Shown: positions 46,678 to 56,727, counted from the first letter of the stretch. The stretch is 64,000 bases of DNA from Candidatus Gastranaerophilales bacterium HUM_1 (GCA_002103105.1 DAAY01000005.1:1-64000); one strand, 5' to 3'. Program-made: numbers and translations. Notes: generated by a model from the letters alone, not told the origin.

Positions 46678-46685
46678 AATCAAAT

Positions 46686-46712
46686 TTTATAAATTTTTAT
46701 GTATATTGTCAA
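46686..46712 (-). promoter_or_regulatory. Candidate folK promoter, divergent from waaA
   Basis: Minus-strand -35 TTGACA (46712-46707), 15-base spacer, -10 TATAAA (46691-46686). The waaA -10 TATAAT on the + strand (46732-46737) is 10 bases before ATG 46747. The two divergent genes share the 69-base gap, and both would have very short or no leaders. Confidence 0.45.
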
Positions 46713-46746
46713 CATGTAACCGTATTTGTTGTATAATTTAGCTATT

Positions 46747-48048
46747 ATGATTACGTATTCTATTATTTTAATTTTGTTGGTATTGATTGTTGTATCTATG
46801 TTCAGCGAATTGTTTTTGTATGGACTTTTATCAACAATTGTATTTATTATTCTGTTACCATTTTATTATGTCGTAAGAGTTTTTAATGGTAAATTCTTAT
46901 ATGGCTGGAAAGAGAAACTGGGCTTTTTTAAAAATCCTAATCTCGGTGATAAGGTTATAATGTATCACGGTGTTTCTGTTGGTGAAGTTATTGCATTAGA
47001 AAATTTAATAAAAAAAACAAAAGAGGTTTTTCCTGAATATAAAATTGTCGTAACAACTGGAACAAAAACAGGACAAGAGATTGCTCATAAAAAATATGAT
47101 AAAATTGCCGATTTTATTACATATTTCCCTTTTGATATTCCATATTGTGTGGATTCTTTTTTGATGAAGATAAAACCAACAGTTGTATTAATTGCGGAAA
47201 CTGAGTTATGGCCAGTGTTTTCTTTTGCTTGCAATTCAAAGGGGATAAAGTTGTATTGCATCAATGGAAGAATGTCCGATTCTACATACAAGTTGTATAA
47301 GCTTTTAGGGTATTTTTTTAAACGTGTTTTGAATAAATATACAAAAATTCTTACTCAGAGTGAGATTGATATGAATAAATTAGTATCAATTGGAGCTCCA
47401 ATCGAACGTACTTCAGTTATGAAAAACTTGAAATTTGATATCAAAAAAGTTGATGAAAAAATTGATATTGGACAAGATGGTTATAGAGTAATAATTGCGG
47501 GTAGTACTCATAAGGGTGAAGATGAAATTGTTTTAGATATTTTTAAAAACAAATTGCAGAAGTATTCCGATATAAAACTTTTACTTGTTCCTCGACATAC
47601 AACAAGACTTCCACAAATTATTCAAATTCTGGATACTCTTGGCTTGAACTATGGATTTAGGTCAAAGGGGGATACATTTAAAGATAAAGATGTTATTGTC
47701 CTTGATACAATGGGAGAATTAAGTAAAATGTACGCAATTTGTCATTTTGCATTTATTGGTGGAAGTTTTAACAAAACTGGGGGACATAATCCTCTTGAAG
47801 CCACAGTATATTCAAAACCAACAATAACTGGGCCATCTATTCATAATTTTAGAGATATTTATTGGTTACTTTCTCGTTCTAAAGCTGGAAAAATTGTGAA
47901 AACTCCATTAGAACTATCTGATTATATGGACAAATTGCTTTCAGATAATGAGTTTTACCAACAAGCTTGTGAAGATTGCTCTACGGTATTTAATGACCAA
48001 CAAGGAGCATTGGATGTTGTAATAAAGGAACTAAAAGAAATCTTGTAA
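46747..48048 (+). CDS. waaA: 3-deoxy-D-manno-octulosonic acid transferase, 433 aa
   Basis: Adds Kdo from CMP-Kdo to lipid A precursor at the inner membrane, so the organism builds LPS. An N-terminal membrane anchor (about residues 4-40) is followed by a GT-B fold: GVSVGEVIAL (the catalytic Glu region), TTGTKTGQEIA, AETELWPVF, the switch INGRMSD, and the donor-site FIGGSFNKTGGHNPLE. Length is normal (about 430). I choose ATG 46747 because TATAAT at 46732-46737 makes the longer TTG-started frame unlikely. Confidence 0.93.
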   Translation: MITYSIILILLVLIVVSMFSELFLYGLLSTIVFIILLPFYYVVRVFNGKFLYGWKEKLGFFKNPNLGDKVIMYHGVSVGEVIALENLIKKTKEVFPEYKIVVTTGTKTGQEIAHKKYDKIADFITYFPFDIPYCVDSFLMKIKPTVVLIAETELWPVFSFACNSKGIKLYCINGRMSDSTYKLYKLLGYFFKRVLNKYTKILTQSEIDMNKLVSIGAPIERTSVMKNLKFDIKKVDEKIDIGQDGYRVIIAGSTHKGEDEIVLDIFKNKLQKYSDIKLLLVPRHTTRLPQIIQILDTLGLNYGFRSKGDTFKDKDVIVLDTMGELSKMYAICHFAFIGGSFNKTGGHNPLEATVYSKPTITGPSIHNFRDIYWLLSRSKAGKIVKTPLELSDYMDKLLSDNEFYQQACEDCSTVFNDQQGALDVVIKELKEIL

Positions 48049-48139
48049 CAATTTGTTACATAACGGCTTCAATAATTAAAGTTTTCCCACATGGATTCCG
48101 ATATATTGAGTAAGGAAATTTAATGAAAGGAAATCCATC

Positions 48140-49195
48140 ATGGGTATGAGTGCTTCACAGGCTAGATTTTTAAGCCTTACAGCTCGAAAAACAAATGTTG
48201 AATATTAAGGACAACAAATAAACCAACAAAGAACAACATTGTCTAATGAGTCTTCAAGCTATTATAGCCGTTTGACAAATATGGATGTTCCTACTCCACC
48301 TTCAAGTTCAGATTATACAAAAATTTCATATACTTTTACAGATGGTTCAGAAACTAACACTATCAATTCATTAATTGCAACAAAAGATGGTTCTTACATT
48401 TTGAACTATACTCGTGAAACGTTAGAAGAATCAGTTGTATCAAATGGTTCAGTAATGGTTACAAGACAAATTGCTGATGATGGCTCAAAAACATATTATG
48501 TTGGAGCTTCTAAATTGAGAACATTAGGTCAAGATGTTACAGATGATCCATATTTAAAAACATTATCTGATTCAGATAGAGCTGATGCTTTGGTTGTTGA
48601 AAATCAATATTTGGCAATGTTGCAAGATAAATACAAAGATAAAGAATGGTTTGTAAAATATCAATATAATTCAACTACTAAAGGCTATTCTCCTGTATTT
48701 TATTCAGCTCAACAAGTTGAAAATGCTGACTATTCAGAAAAAACAGGTTCTTCTTTATCTTCAATCAAGTCATACACTTATGGTCAATCAACTGAATCTG
48801 TTGAGGTTAGAAACCAAAAAGCTAGAGTTGAGCAAGATAGTACTGGTAGATACAAAAGTATTTATATTTATCAAACAGATAGCGAGGGTAATATTCAAAC
48901 TGATGATGACGGAAACCCTCTAGGTTATGAATATTCTCTAGATGCTTCTACTGCAAGTGATGATGCTGCATACAATGATGCAATGAACAAATATCATTAT
49001 GATAAATCATTATATGAACAAGAAGTTCAAGCAATCAATTCTAAAATTCAAATTATTCAACAACAAGATAAAGATCTTGAACTAAGATTGAAACAACTTG
49101 ATACTGAAGAAAATGCTATTTCAACAGAAATGGAAGCAGTAAAAAAAGTTATTTCTAAAAACGTTGAATCAACTTTCAAAACATTCAATGCGTAA
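48140..49195 (+). pseudogene. Coiled-coil protein gene interrupted by TAA at codon 23, 351 codons
   Basis: ATG 48140 has a fine ribosome site (GAAAGGAAA). The frame reads MGMSASQARFLSLTARKTNV, EY, TAA (48206-48208), and then continues in the same frame with GQQINQQRTTLSNESSSYY to the stop at 49195. The N-terminal pattern before and after the TAA belongs together (…EY-x-GQQINQQRT…), so a CAA-to-TAA change is likely. If translation only restarted at TTG 48239, it would give 318 residues without a ribosome site. The C-terminal 80 residues are coiled-coil (QQQDKDLELRLKQLDTEENA). The family looks lineage-specific and is unknown to me, possibly a filament or surface protein. A terminator follows. 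Confidence 0.7.
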
Positions 49196-49280
49196 ATCTT
49201 AATGATACTAAGTATTGTGAAAATAAAAGATACTAAAAAGATTTAAATAAATTTCCTTTCCTTTTTCCTATTTATTTCCC

Positions 49281-49309
49281 AACGACTCATAAAAAAGTCG
49301 TTTTTTTTT
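49281..49309 (+). terminator. Rho-independent terminator
   Basis: AACGACT (49281-49287), loop CATAAAAA, AGTCGTT (49296-49302), then seven T (49303-49309). It ends the interrupted-gene transcript. Confidence 0.85.
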
Positions 49310-49316
49310 GCTTATT

Positions 49317-49344
49317 TTGACAAAATATAGTCATTTAGTATTAA
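49317..49344 (+). promoter_or_regulatory. Candidate glgC promoter
   Basis: -35 TTGACA (49317-49322), 16-base spacer, -10 TATTAA (49339-49344), 53 bases before the ATG. A second AT-rich TATAAT-like element lies at about 49370-49376. Confidence 0.55.
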
Positions 49345-49397
49345 TGACCTTTTAGAAAGTTTATTATATAATTTTTATATAGTAGAAGAGGTTTTAT

Positions 49398-50633
49398 ATG
49401 TCAATTGATGATGCATTAGTAATGATTTTAGCAGGAGGAGAGGGTAAAAGATTATATCCTTTAACAAAAGATAGAGCAAAACCTGCTGTACCGTTTGGCG
49501 GACGTTATAGAATTATTGATTTTGTTTTGAATAATTTTATTAACTCTGGTTTTTACAAAATTAAAGTTTTGACTCAGTACAAGTCAGACTCGTTGAACAA
49601 GCATATTACTCGAGGATGGGCTTTATCTCCATTTTTGAATCAATATGTGGATTTGTGTCCTGCTCAGATGAGGACTGGTAATGATTGGTATCGTGGTACT
49701 GCGGATGCTATATATCAAAATATTTTTCACATAACTGATGAAGATCCTCGTTATGTGTGTATTTTTGGTGGAGACCATATTTATAAAATGAAAGTTTCTC
49801 AAATGCTTGATTTTCACAAAGAAAAAAAAGCAGACTTATCAATTTCCGCTATTCCTATTCCTATTGAAGAAGCTTCAGAATTTGGAATTATGGAAGTTGA
49901 TGATGATTGGAGATTAGTTAATTTTGTTGAAAAACCTCAGACTAAACCAAAATCTATTCCTGGTCATCCAGAATTGTGTTTGGCGTCTATGGGAAATTAT
50001 ATTTTTGATAAAGAAATTTTGTTAGATTCTTTAAACAAAGATGCAAATATTGAATCTTCTCATCATGACTTTGGAAAAGATGTTATTCCTATGATGTTGA
50101 GTGAAGGTAAAAATATTTACGTCTATAATTTTTCTTCAAATTCATTCCCTGGAATGGCACCAGCGGAACAAGGTTATTGGAGAGATGTTGGAAGTATTGA
50201 TGCTTATTGGCAGGCTAATATGGATTTATTGGCTTATTCTCCAGAATTGAACTTATATTCAAAGGAATGGCCTTTAAGAACGTTTAATTATAATTACCCT
50301 CCAGCTAAATTTGTATGGGAAGAGGGTGATAGAGTTGGTATGGCAACTAATTCCATGGTTTCAGAGGGCTGTATTATCTCTGGTGGTGGATTATCACATT
50401 GTGTGTTATCACCAAAAGTTAGAATTAACAGCTATTCTAGCGTGACAGATAGTATTCTGATGGAACAAGTTGAAGTTGGTCGTTATTCTCAAATTAGAAA
50501 GGCGATTATTGATAAAAATGTTGTAATTCCTCCTCATACCAAAATTGGTTTTGACCGTGAAGAAGATTTGAAACGTGGATTTCATGTTTCTGCGGGAGGT
50601 GTTACAGTTGTTCCTAAAGGTGCGATTTTGTAA
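49398..50633 (+). CDS. glgC: Glucose-1-phosphate adenylyltransferase (ADP-glucose pyrophosphorylase), 411 aa
   Basis: Makes ADP-glucose from glucose-1-phosphate and ATP, the committed step of glycogen synthesis. [20 protein letters not shown] is the nucleotide-binding start; [14 protein letters not shown], the GDHIYKM segment and the FVEKP substrate motif follow. The C-terminal left-handed beta-helix (about 300-411) is the regulatory domain. Length matches the bacterial family (about 410-430). AGAAGAGG sits before the ATG. Together with malQ downstream it points to glycogen storage. Confidence 0.96.
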   Translation: MSIDDALVMILAGGEGKRLYPLTKDRAKPAVPFGGRYRIIDFVLNNFINSGFYKIKVLTQYKSDSLNKHITRGWALSPFLNQYVDLCPAQMRTGNDWYRGTADAIYQNIFHITDEDPRYVCIFGGDHIYKMKVSQMLDFHKEKKADLSISAIPIPIEEASEFGIMEVDDDWRLVNFVEKPQTKPKSIPGHPELCLASMGNYIFDKEILLDSLNKDANIESSHHDFGKDVIPMMLSEGKNIYVYNFSSNSFPGMAPAEQGYWRDVGSIDAYWQANMDLLAYSPELNLYSKEWPLRTFNYNYPPAKFVWEEGDRVGMATNSMVSEGCIISGGGLSHCVLSPKVRINSYSSVTDSILMEQVEVGRYSQIRKAIIDKNVVIPPHTKIGFDREEDLKRGFHVSAGGVTVVPKGAIL

Positions 50634-50779
50634 TACATTTGTAACAATTTAACGATTTTTTATTTTTTGAGGTACAATGTGAATTGTGCCTCAATTATTT
50701 GTAAATTTTTATGAATATACTAGCAAAAAAGGGCAATTCTGATGCTTTATAATCTTTATTGATTTGGGTAGGTAAAATT

Positions 50780-51373
50780 GTGAATATTAGTAGAATACCA
50801 GGTAGAATAGTTTCATATGTTGTTAGTAAAGCCCCACAAATGACGATTAGTGGTGAGCGTGCTAACAAAGCTGTTGCTTGGGTTGGGAAACATATTTCAT
50901 CACCTGAAAATAGATTTATTTTGGGTGCAACTGCCTTAATGAGTCAACCTTTTATTGATTTGCATAATAGAAAAGTTGATGAAGATACAAGAAAAGTTTC
51001 TGCTGCTAGAACTGTTGCAAAAATTATTGCTGGAACTTTGACTGGTGTTCTTATACGTTCTGCTTGCATTCACTCTGTTAATGCTTTCACTAAGCTTCCT
51101 CATGAAATAAGCCCTAATATGAAATTCAAGTCTTTGAGGAATTTATTCACTCCTAGTGAGGGAATTTGTAAAAACTTGAATGAATATAAAAATGCGATGG
51201 GTACAATTTTGGCAACTGTTGTGATGATGTTTACAAACTTTTTGATTGATGCTCCATTAACTAAATTTTTAACTAACAAATTTGTTGATAAAATTCACAA
51301 CAATGCTTCAAACCCTCAAAATTCTCAGCCTGCAAAAATGGCAACTGAAACCAAGGAGGTAAAGCATGATTAA
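50780..51373 (+). CDS. Membrane-associated protein of unknown function, 197 aa
   Basis: Likely start GTG 50780 (NISRIPGRIVSYVVSK); TAGGT is 7 bases upstream. The longer frame from TTG 50759 has no ribosome site. Two amphipathic/hydrophobic stretches are visible (AARTVAKIIAGTLTGVLI and TILATVVMMFTNFLI). I do not recognise the family; the sequence has the look of a lineage-specific protein. It overlaps the next gene by 8 bases and is probably co-translated. The C-terminus is Lys/Ala/Thr-rich. Confidence 0.72.
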   Translation: MNISRIPGRIVSYVVSKAPQMTISGERANKAVAWVGKHISSPENRFILGATALMSQPFIDLHNRKVDEDTRKVSAARTVAKIIAGTLTGVLIRSACIHSVNAFTKLPHEISPNMKFKSLRNLFTPSEGICKNLNEYKNAMGTILATVVMMFTNFLIDAPLTKFLTNKFVDKIHNNASNPQNSQPAKMATETKEVKHD

Positions 51374-52028
51374 GCCTGCTTGGATGCAAAAAACTTGGGA
51401 TTATGTTGCAAGTCGTTATGGCGAAGATGTTGGTAAAATGCTTGTTCATACAGGCGTAATTGGTTGGATTTTGTCTTCTGCTGCTCAAGTGACTGCAATC
51501 CTAATTAACGAAAAAATTCCAAAAGAACAAAAAATGTATATGGTTCCTCAGGAATTGGCGGATGCTGCTGTTAATATCGTTTCTTTCTATGCAGTTACAA
51601 GAACTTTTAAAGCTGTTGCTAACAAGTTGGTATCAACTGGTAAATTATTGCCCAAAACAATTAGTACCGTATTGAAAAATAGTTCTGTTGCAGAAAAAAT
51701 TGGGAAAAAAGGTTTTGATGTCGCAAAACATGGGCATTTATCAACTGAATTATTAAATGAATATGGTAAATTCTATTCTGGTATTGATATTGTAGGAACT
51801 ACATTAGGTTCTGTTATTTCTTGTAACTTATTAACCCCTGTTATTCGTAATGAAATTGCTGCAAGTAGGCAGAAAAAAGGTATTGCTAAAATAAATTCAA
51901 AATCAGATGGCTCTCCTGCAAATATAAAAGCTCCAAATTCAAAAACGGCATATTTTAAAGCTCCAACAATGCAAACTTTTCAAGTGTCTTCAATGAATAA
52001 GCCTTATTCTGGAAATTTAAAGGTATAA
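51366..52028 (+). CDS. Membrane-associated protein of unknown function, 220 aa
   Basis: AAGGAGGTAAAGC precedes the ATG. Hydrophobic segments occur near residues 20-45 (VGKMLVHTGVIGWILSSAAQ) and 65-80 (AVNIVSFYAVTRT), and a polar tail of about 45 residues is at the C-terminus. No known motif is seen. It is coupled to the preceding gene by an 8-base overlap. It meets the anti-sigma gene tail to tail with a 12-base overlap. Confidence 0.72.
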   Translation: MIKPAWMQKTWDYVASRYGEDVGKMLVHTGVIGWILSSAAQVTAILINEKIPKEQKMYMVPQELADAAVNIVSFYAVTRTFKAVANKLVSTGKLLPKTISTVLKNSSVAEKIGKKGFDVAKHGHLSTELLNEYGKFYSGIDIVGTTLGSVISCNLLTPVIRNEIAASRQKKGIAKINSKSDGSPANIKAPNSKTAYFKAPTMQTFQVSSMNKPYSGNLKV

Positions 52029-52532
52029 ATAAACAAACCCTCCAATTATTGCCATAATGAGTGCCAAAAATCCAATGGAAAGCTTCAAGAAATAGTTAGT
52101 TGTGTAATCTAGTGGTTCTTGAATTTTAGACACGATGGTTTTTGAATAGTCAAACTTGGAATCATTTTTTGTTTTTTGATATGCCGAATGAAGTAATTTC
52201 TGGTATTTATATATTGATTCAAGCTCTTTTCTTGCATTAGGATTTGCAATTGTCATTTTTTTTATTTTAATATTTTCGTTGGAATTTAGTTCATTATCAA
52301 CATAAGCAGATAAATTATGTATAAATTTTGTTTGCAATTCTTCTTTGGGTTCTTCGTTTTCTGTATGGTTAAATTTACTCATTATTTTTTTTAACTCTTC
52401 AACTTTTTTTCTACAAGTTATACATTTTGCCAAATGGTTATCAAAATCTTGTTTTAATCTCGGATTAAGTCGCCCATTGAGGTAAAAATTTATTAGTGCA
52501 GAAACTTGGTTGCAGGTTAATTCTTTATTCAT
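52017..52532 (-). CDS. Anti-sigma factor with zinc-binding motif, 171 aa
   Basis: The N-terminal 45 residues hold the anti-sigma zinc motif H-x-x-x-C-x-x-C (NHLAKCITCRKKVEEL) that grips ECF sigma factors. One membrane helix at the C-terminus (about 148-170, LSIGFLALIMAIIGGFVYLY) anchors it to the inner membrane, so it can hold the sigma factor until a signal arrives. It follows the sigma gene after 16 bases, the expected pairing. AAGGAGAAAGAC precedes its ATG. The start at 52532 is well supported. Confidence 0.9.
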   Translation of the reverse strand: MNKELTCNQVSALINFYLNGRLNPRLKQDFDNHLAKCITCRKKVEELKKIMSKFNHTENEEPKEELQTKFIHNLSAYVDNELNSNENIKIKKMTIANPNARKELESIYKYQKLLHSAYQKTKNDSKFDYSKTIVSKIQEPLDYTTNYFLKLSIGFLALIMAIIGGFVYLYL

Positions 52533-52548
52533 TGTCTTTCTCCTTAGT

Positions 52549-53145
52549 TTAGATATAGTTTTTTAATGCTTCTTGGAGTTTAATTCGTCCTCTTGCGATT
52601 CGAGATTTGACTGTTCCTATGTTGGAGTGAGTTGTTTTTGCTATTTCTTCATAGCTTAGTCCTTGAAACTCTCTTAAAATTATTGCAATTCGAAAAGCTT
52701 CTGGTAATTCTCTAATTGCCGATTTTATAACCCTTTCGCATTCAGAGGTTATACATTTGTCAAATGGCTTACTCTTTTTGTCTGGAATTTCGATTTTTAC
52801 AGTTAGATTTAATGGTTCACATTCATAGTCAAGAGAGATAGTGTCAAGATTTTTTTTATTCTTTCTTAAATTATCATAGTACGTATTTGTGATAATTTGA
52901 TTTAGCCAACCGTTGAAACATCTGGGGCTTTTTAAATTATGGATATTTTTTGCAATTTTAAGAAGTACTTCTTGAGTTAAGTCGTGAATGTTATTGTTGT
53001 TTTGGGACATATATGCCAATGTCGCAAAAATGTCATGCTGTATTCTTTTCAGTAAGGTTTCAAGTGCTTTAAAATCCTCCTGCTGTGATAGGACAACAAG
53101 TTCCTCTATTTGCATTTTTTTATAGAGTAACCTTTTTTCTTGCAT
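52549..53145 (-). CDS. ECF-type RNA polymerase sigma factor, 198 aa
   Basis: Region 2 (about residues 25-95: HDLTQEVLLKIAKNI, then FNGWLNQIITNTYYDNLRK) and region 4 (about 140-195: LPEAFRIAIILREF, GLSYEEIAKTTHSNIGTVKS) are typical of group 4 sigma factors; region 3 is absent. AAGGAGATTTTGTT lies before the ATG. It is the first gene of the pair with the anti-sigma factor. The signal and regulon are unknown, although envelope genes such as the neighbouring hypothetical membrane proteins are possible targets. Confidence 0.93.
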   Translation of the reverse strand: MQEKRLLYKKMQIEELVVLSQQEDFKALETLLKRIQHDIFATLAYMSQNNNNIHDLTQEVLLKIAKNIHNLKSPRCFNGWLNQIITNTYYDNLRKNKKNLDTISLDYECEPLNLTVKIEIPDKKSKPFDKCITSECERVIKSAIRELPEAFRIAIILREFQGLSYEEIAKTTHSNIGTVKSRIARGRIKLQEALKNYI

Positions 53146-53250
53146 AACAAAATCTCCTTAACTAAATGTTAAAGAGATTTATTGTTTATTTATATCAACT
53201 TATTATTAAGGATTTGAGGTATTGTTCTTTTTTATAAAATAATAATACCT

Positions 53251-54114
53251 TTATTTATTCAATTTATAACGAATTACTGAATTGCTACCTTGAGATGAAA
53301 CGAATAGTAAATCCCCAGTAATATACATACAATAAGGTTTTTGGATGTTAGAAATAAGCTCTGTTATTGCACCATTACTATCAACTTTAAGTACATTGTC
53401 TTTGTTGTAATTTGCAATGTAGATATTTCCAGCATTATCGTTAGCTAAACCTATTGGTCCGTCAATTTTTTGGCTTTTTAGATAAATAAGTTTTTTGTTA
53501 TCTGGCCCAATTTTATAAATTGTATTATCGGAAAAGCCAGCAACGTATAGGTTCCCATTTTTATCAGCAATTACACCAGTTGGGCTTATAATGTCTTCAT
53601 AAACACCGTTGCTGTCGTTTGCAGGTACTGCATCTTGATATGTTTCTGGGGCCGTTTGTTCTGCTTTTGCTGTTGGAAGGTCTGTTCCAATTGAATCAGC
53701 TAATTGTTTTGCTTTTTGTCCAATAAGTGTATCTGTTGGAATCAGAGTTAAATACATCTTTGCTTTTTCTGGTTCCCCAAGTTTTTTACTTAATTGTGCA
53801 GCTTTATAAACTGATTCGTAATCATCAGGTTTTCTTAAAATAATCTGTTTGAATACTGCAAGTGCCGCTTCATCTTGTTTTAAATACTCAAGGATAGAAC
53901 CTAAATTGTAGTATGCATCAATATAATTTGGGTCAAGCTCAATCGCATTTTTGAAACATTGTGCAGATTCTTCAAATTGCCCAAGTTGATAATAATCAAT
54001 TCCTTTGTTATATTGAAGTTTTGCATCTGTTGCAATTGTCGCATTACTTGTTAAAGTCGTACAAAGTAACACTGCTAAAACTAAAAAGGGTTTGATAATT
54101 TTACTGTATTTCAT
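53251..54114 (-). CDS. Exported TPR and NHL-repeat protein, 287 aa
   Basis: A signal peptide (MKYSKIIKPFLVLAVLLCTTLTSNA) is followed by TPR units (about residues 33-135: YNKGIDYYQLGQFEESAQCF, YNLGSILEYLKQDEAALAVF). Then come NHL beta-propeller-type repeats (about 170-285: GVIADKNGNLYVAGFSDNTI, GLANDNAGNIYIANYNKDNV). Such proteins bind other proteins at the envelope. It begins 14 bases inside the malQ end and is in the same operon. The family role is unknown. Confidence 0.82.
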   Translation of the reverse strand: MKYSKIIKPFLVLAVLLCTTLTSNATIATDAKLQYNKGIDYYQLGQFEESAQCFKNAIELDPNYIDAYYNLGSILEYLKQDEAALAVFKQIILRKPDDYESVYKAAQLSKKLGEPEKAKMYLTLIPTDTLIGQKAKQLADSIGTDLPTAKAEQTAPETYQDAVPANDSNGVYEDIISPTGVIADKNGNLYVAGFSDNTIYKIGPDNKKLIYLKSQKIDGPIGLANDNAGNIYIANYNKDNVLKVDSNGAITELISNIQKPYCMYITGDLLFVSSQGSNSVIRYKLNK

Positions 54115-55963
54115 CTAGTTCCTCAATTAATTCTTTGTTTGCATTCGCAAATTCGCTTCCTCTTGCAATTATAGCCTTTTTAAGAATTAGTGGCAAATTA
54201 ATTGTTTGCATTTCTTCAAAATTGTTAGGAAGTCTAAGACTCCAGTTTTTATCTCCAGAAGTTCCTGGTACATTGTAAGTTTCAGTCATATTGAAGAAAT
54301 CAGTGAAGAATATTTGAATGTTTTCAGCTTTGCAAGCAAAAAGTTCTACTAATTTTGTTTCCTTAAGAAATTCTACGTCATTAGTCATTCTAACAATAAT
54401 TTCGTCTTTGTTATTAGCTTCTTGGAACAAATCATCTACAAGGTTTTTAACATGCAAATAGCCTTCGTGAGTATTGATTAAAGATTTTGCCCAAACGCTA
54501 ACTGGTCTATTATCGTGTGTTCCAATCATAGCCCAACATTTTTCTGTAATATTTTTACATCTATATGGATCATCTTCTTCTGTTGGAACAGTAAATTGAG
54601 TTAATCTCATACCAAGTAATTCATATTCTTCCATTACTTTTGCGACTGGATTTGTTAATGTTCCTAAATCTTCGCATACAATAGAATCTTTTGTTAAACC
54701 TTCTTCTTTAGCGGCTGCGATAACAATTTTTTCGATTAGTCTTCCGTATAGTTTAACTTGTTCTTCTGTTAAAGTTTTTACTCTTTTTTCTTTATCTGAA
54801 GTTAGAGTTTCGTCTAAATCTTCTAATTTTGCAATTGCATATTTTGAAAGTTCTGGATGTTCAGGAGATGAATACAATCTGCCTGCGCCTTGACTTGGCA
54901 TAGGCTTTTTACCAGATTTATATACCCATGGGTCTATTAAACCTACAATGTGGTCAATTCTTACACCGCCAGGGTTTTCCCTAAACATTTTTTTGAATAG
55001 GTTTTTCATTAGAATTCCTGCTTCGCCTAAAGAACCATCTTCGTTATATAGTTTCTCTGGGTTGATAACTGGGAATCCCCATGCTTGACCGTCTTTTGAA
55101 AAATAATCTGGAGGACAGCCTAAGCACCAGCCTTCAAGGAATAATGATTGATAAGCCCAGCAATCACGGTCAGAGAATGCAACTTGTCTATCTGCAATCA
55201 TTTTTATTCCTTTTGAATCTGCTAATTTTTTAGTTTCTAAATTTTGTTTATTAAGAACAAATTGGATGAATTTGTATTTTTCAATTTCTTTAGCATATGT
55301 TTTTGAAGTTTCTTCAATTCTTTTAGCGAATGCTTTTTCTTCTTCTTTAGTCTTTGGATTGAAAAGATTTTTGTCTGTTTTATCTTTCCAGTTTGGCCAG
55401 AAATCTGTGCCATTTTTGATAGAAAGAGCTTCGTATAAGCTATCTTTTGACAACCAAGAGTCGTTTTCTTTTTTATATGCTTCAAATTCTTTATTTAATT
55501 CTTTATTATTTAATTTTTCAAAGTTATTAAAAGCTTCTGTTAAAGCTTCATCTTGTCTTTTAGTTATATAAGTGTAACTTGTTCTATTTTTGTCTTTATT
55601 AGGATTGTTTTCTACAATATCATTGAATGTTTTTTCTGATAGAATTTTAAACCATTTATCAGTTGTTAACTCTTTTAAATCAATAAAAAGAGGGTTATTA
55701 GAAAAGATTGTACCTGTATAGGGTGAAGAGTCAGAACTTTTAGTCTTTCCTGCTGGACCCATTTGAATAGCATCAAATAAGCCTTGAGCATAATTTAAGA
55801 AATTTTTTCCTCCATTAGAATTTATTGTTCCAAATCCTGTATTTTCACCTTCCGCAGCTGGAAAACTTCCATTGTGCATAATAAATACAAAATTCTTCTT
55901 ATCTAAAGCTTTTAAAGCCTTTCTAATTGTACTCACTCTATTTTTATCTAGTGTACAAACCAT
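54101..55963 (-). CDS. malQ: 4-alpha-glucanotransferase (amylomaltase, GH77), 620 aa
   Basis: Transfers glucan chains between malto-oligosaccharides in starch/glycogen turnover. Catalytic segments of GH77 are intact: GGVRIDHIVGL with the nucleophile Asp, VCEDLGTL with the acid/base Glu, and MIGTHDNRP with the transition-state Asp. The signature GWCLGCPPDYFSKDGQAWGF is also there. It is longer than the usual ~500 residues: about 100 extra residues sit in the helical stretch near 130-240. AAGGGGTAGAA precedes ATG 55963. It is encoded with the TPR/NHL gene. Confidence 0.92.
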   Translation of the reverse strand: MVCTLDKNRVSTIRKALKALDKKNFVFIMHNGSFPAAEGENTGFGTINSNGGKNFLNYAQGLFDAIQMGPAGKTKSSDSSPYTGTIFSNNPLFIDLKELTTDKWFKILSEKTFNDIVENNPNKDKNRTSYTYITKRQDEALTEAFNNFEKLNNKELNKEFEAYKKENDSWLSKDSLYEALSIKNGTDFWPNWKDKTDKNLFNPKTKEEEKAFAKRIEETSKTYAKEIEKYKFIQFVLNKQNLETKKLADSKGIKMIADRQVAFSDRDCWAYQSLFLEGWCLGCPPDYFSKDGQAWGFPVINPEKLYNEDGSLGEAGILMKNLFKKMFRENPGGVRIDHIVGLIDPWVYKSGKKPMPSQGAGRLYSSPEHPELSKYAIAKLEDLDETLTSDKEKRVKTLTEEQVKLYGRLIEKIVIAAAKEEGLTKDSIVCEDLGTLTNPVAKVMEEYELLGMRLTQFTVPTEEDDPYRCKNITEKCWAMIGTHDNRPVSVWAKSLINTHEGYLHVKNLVDDLFQEANNKDEIIVRMTNDVEFLKETKLVELFACKAENIQIFFTDFFNMTETYNVPGTSGDKNWSLRLPNNFEEMQTINLPLILKKAIIARGSEFANANKELIEELDEIQ

Positions 55964-56020
55964 TTCTACCCCTTCTTATTTATAATTAAACTAAAAACAC
56001 TCTCAAATAAAAAATAAAAA

Positions 56021-56093
<73 letters not shown>

Positions 56094-56154
56094 ATTTACA
56101 TGTAAAAGAATATCATAAAAATTTTGAGTGTAAAGTATTTTTGAATGGTGAAAA

Positions 56155-56727
56155 TTATTTTCTAATCCATTCCCAAAATCCATTTCTATCCTGACAAGGT
56201 TTGAATCCATTTCCTTCATAAAATTTTGCCGTATTACGAGAATTTGGGCTTAAGACAATTCTGTCTGCCATAGATTTTATAGAGTCAAGGATTCTTGTTC
56301 CAACTCTTTTAAATTTTGGTGTTATCGAATATACATTTCTTGGATCAACTTGAATGTAAGAGATATAGAAATCTCTTGGTTTTTTCTCTGTAACCTCGGT
56401 TAACCCTAAGATATGTTCATCATTTAGTTTTTCGAATTTATCTTTTTGTTTTGTAATGGCAAAAATTTTAAAAGAGTCATACCAATCTGGATTATAATAT
56501 CTTTCTAATGCTGTTGTATAGATGTTGCAAGCATATTGGTCATTTTCTCCCCAGTAATGGCATACATTTTTTAATGCTTTAATATCGTTTTTGTTTGTAT
56601 TTTCAATTTCAACAAATGACGCTACTTGGGGTTTGTAAGAACCAAGTGCATCTTTTGTTAGAATTTGTACTGGATTTTTAAATTTAGCTCTAAAATTAAT
56701 TTGAGTATTGTTGTTAACTATGTTCAT
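56155..56727 (-). CDS. GNAT-like acetyltransferase, 190 aa
   Basis: The C-terminal half has the acetyl-CoA-binding pattern of GNAT proteins: ISYIQVDPRNV, then a G-T-R-I-L loop-helix and RIVLSPNSRNTAKFYEGNGF, which matches motif B. The N-terminal part (INFRAKFKNP) is a short lineage-specific segment seen in many hypothetical proteins of gut melainabacteria. The substrate is unknown. No signal peptide is seen. The gene stands alone between tRNA-Lys and the DUF3137 genes. Confidence 0.75.
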   Translation of the reverse strand: MNIVNNNTQINFRAKFKNPVQILTKDALGSYKPQVASFVEIENTNKNDIKALKNVCHYWGENDQYACNIYTTALERYYNPDWYDSFKIFAITKQKDKFEKLNDEHILGLTEVTEKKPRDFYISYIQVDPRNVYSITPKFKRVGTRILDSIKSMADRIVLSPNSRNTAKFYEGNGFKPCQDRNGFWEWIRK

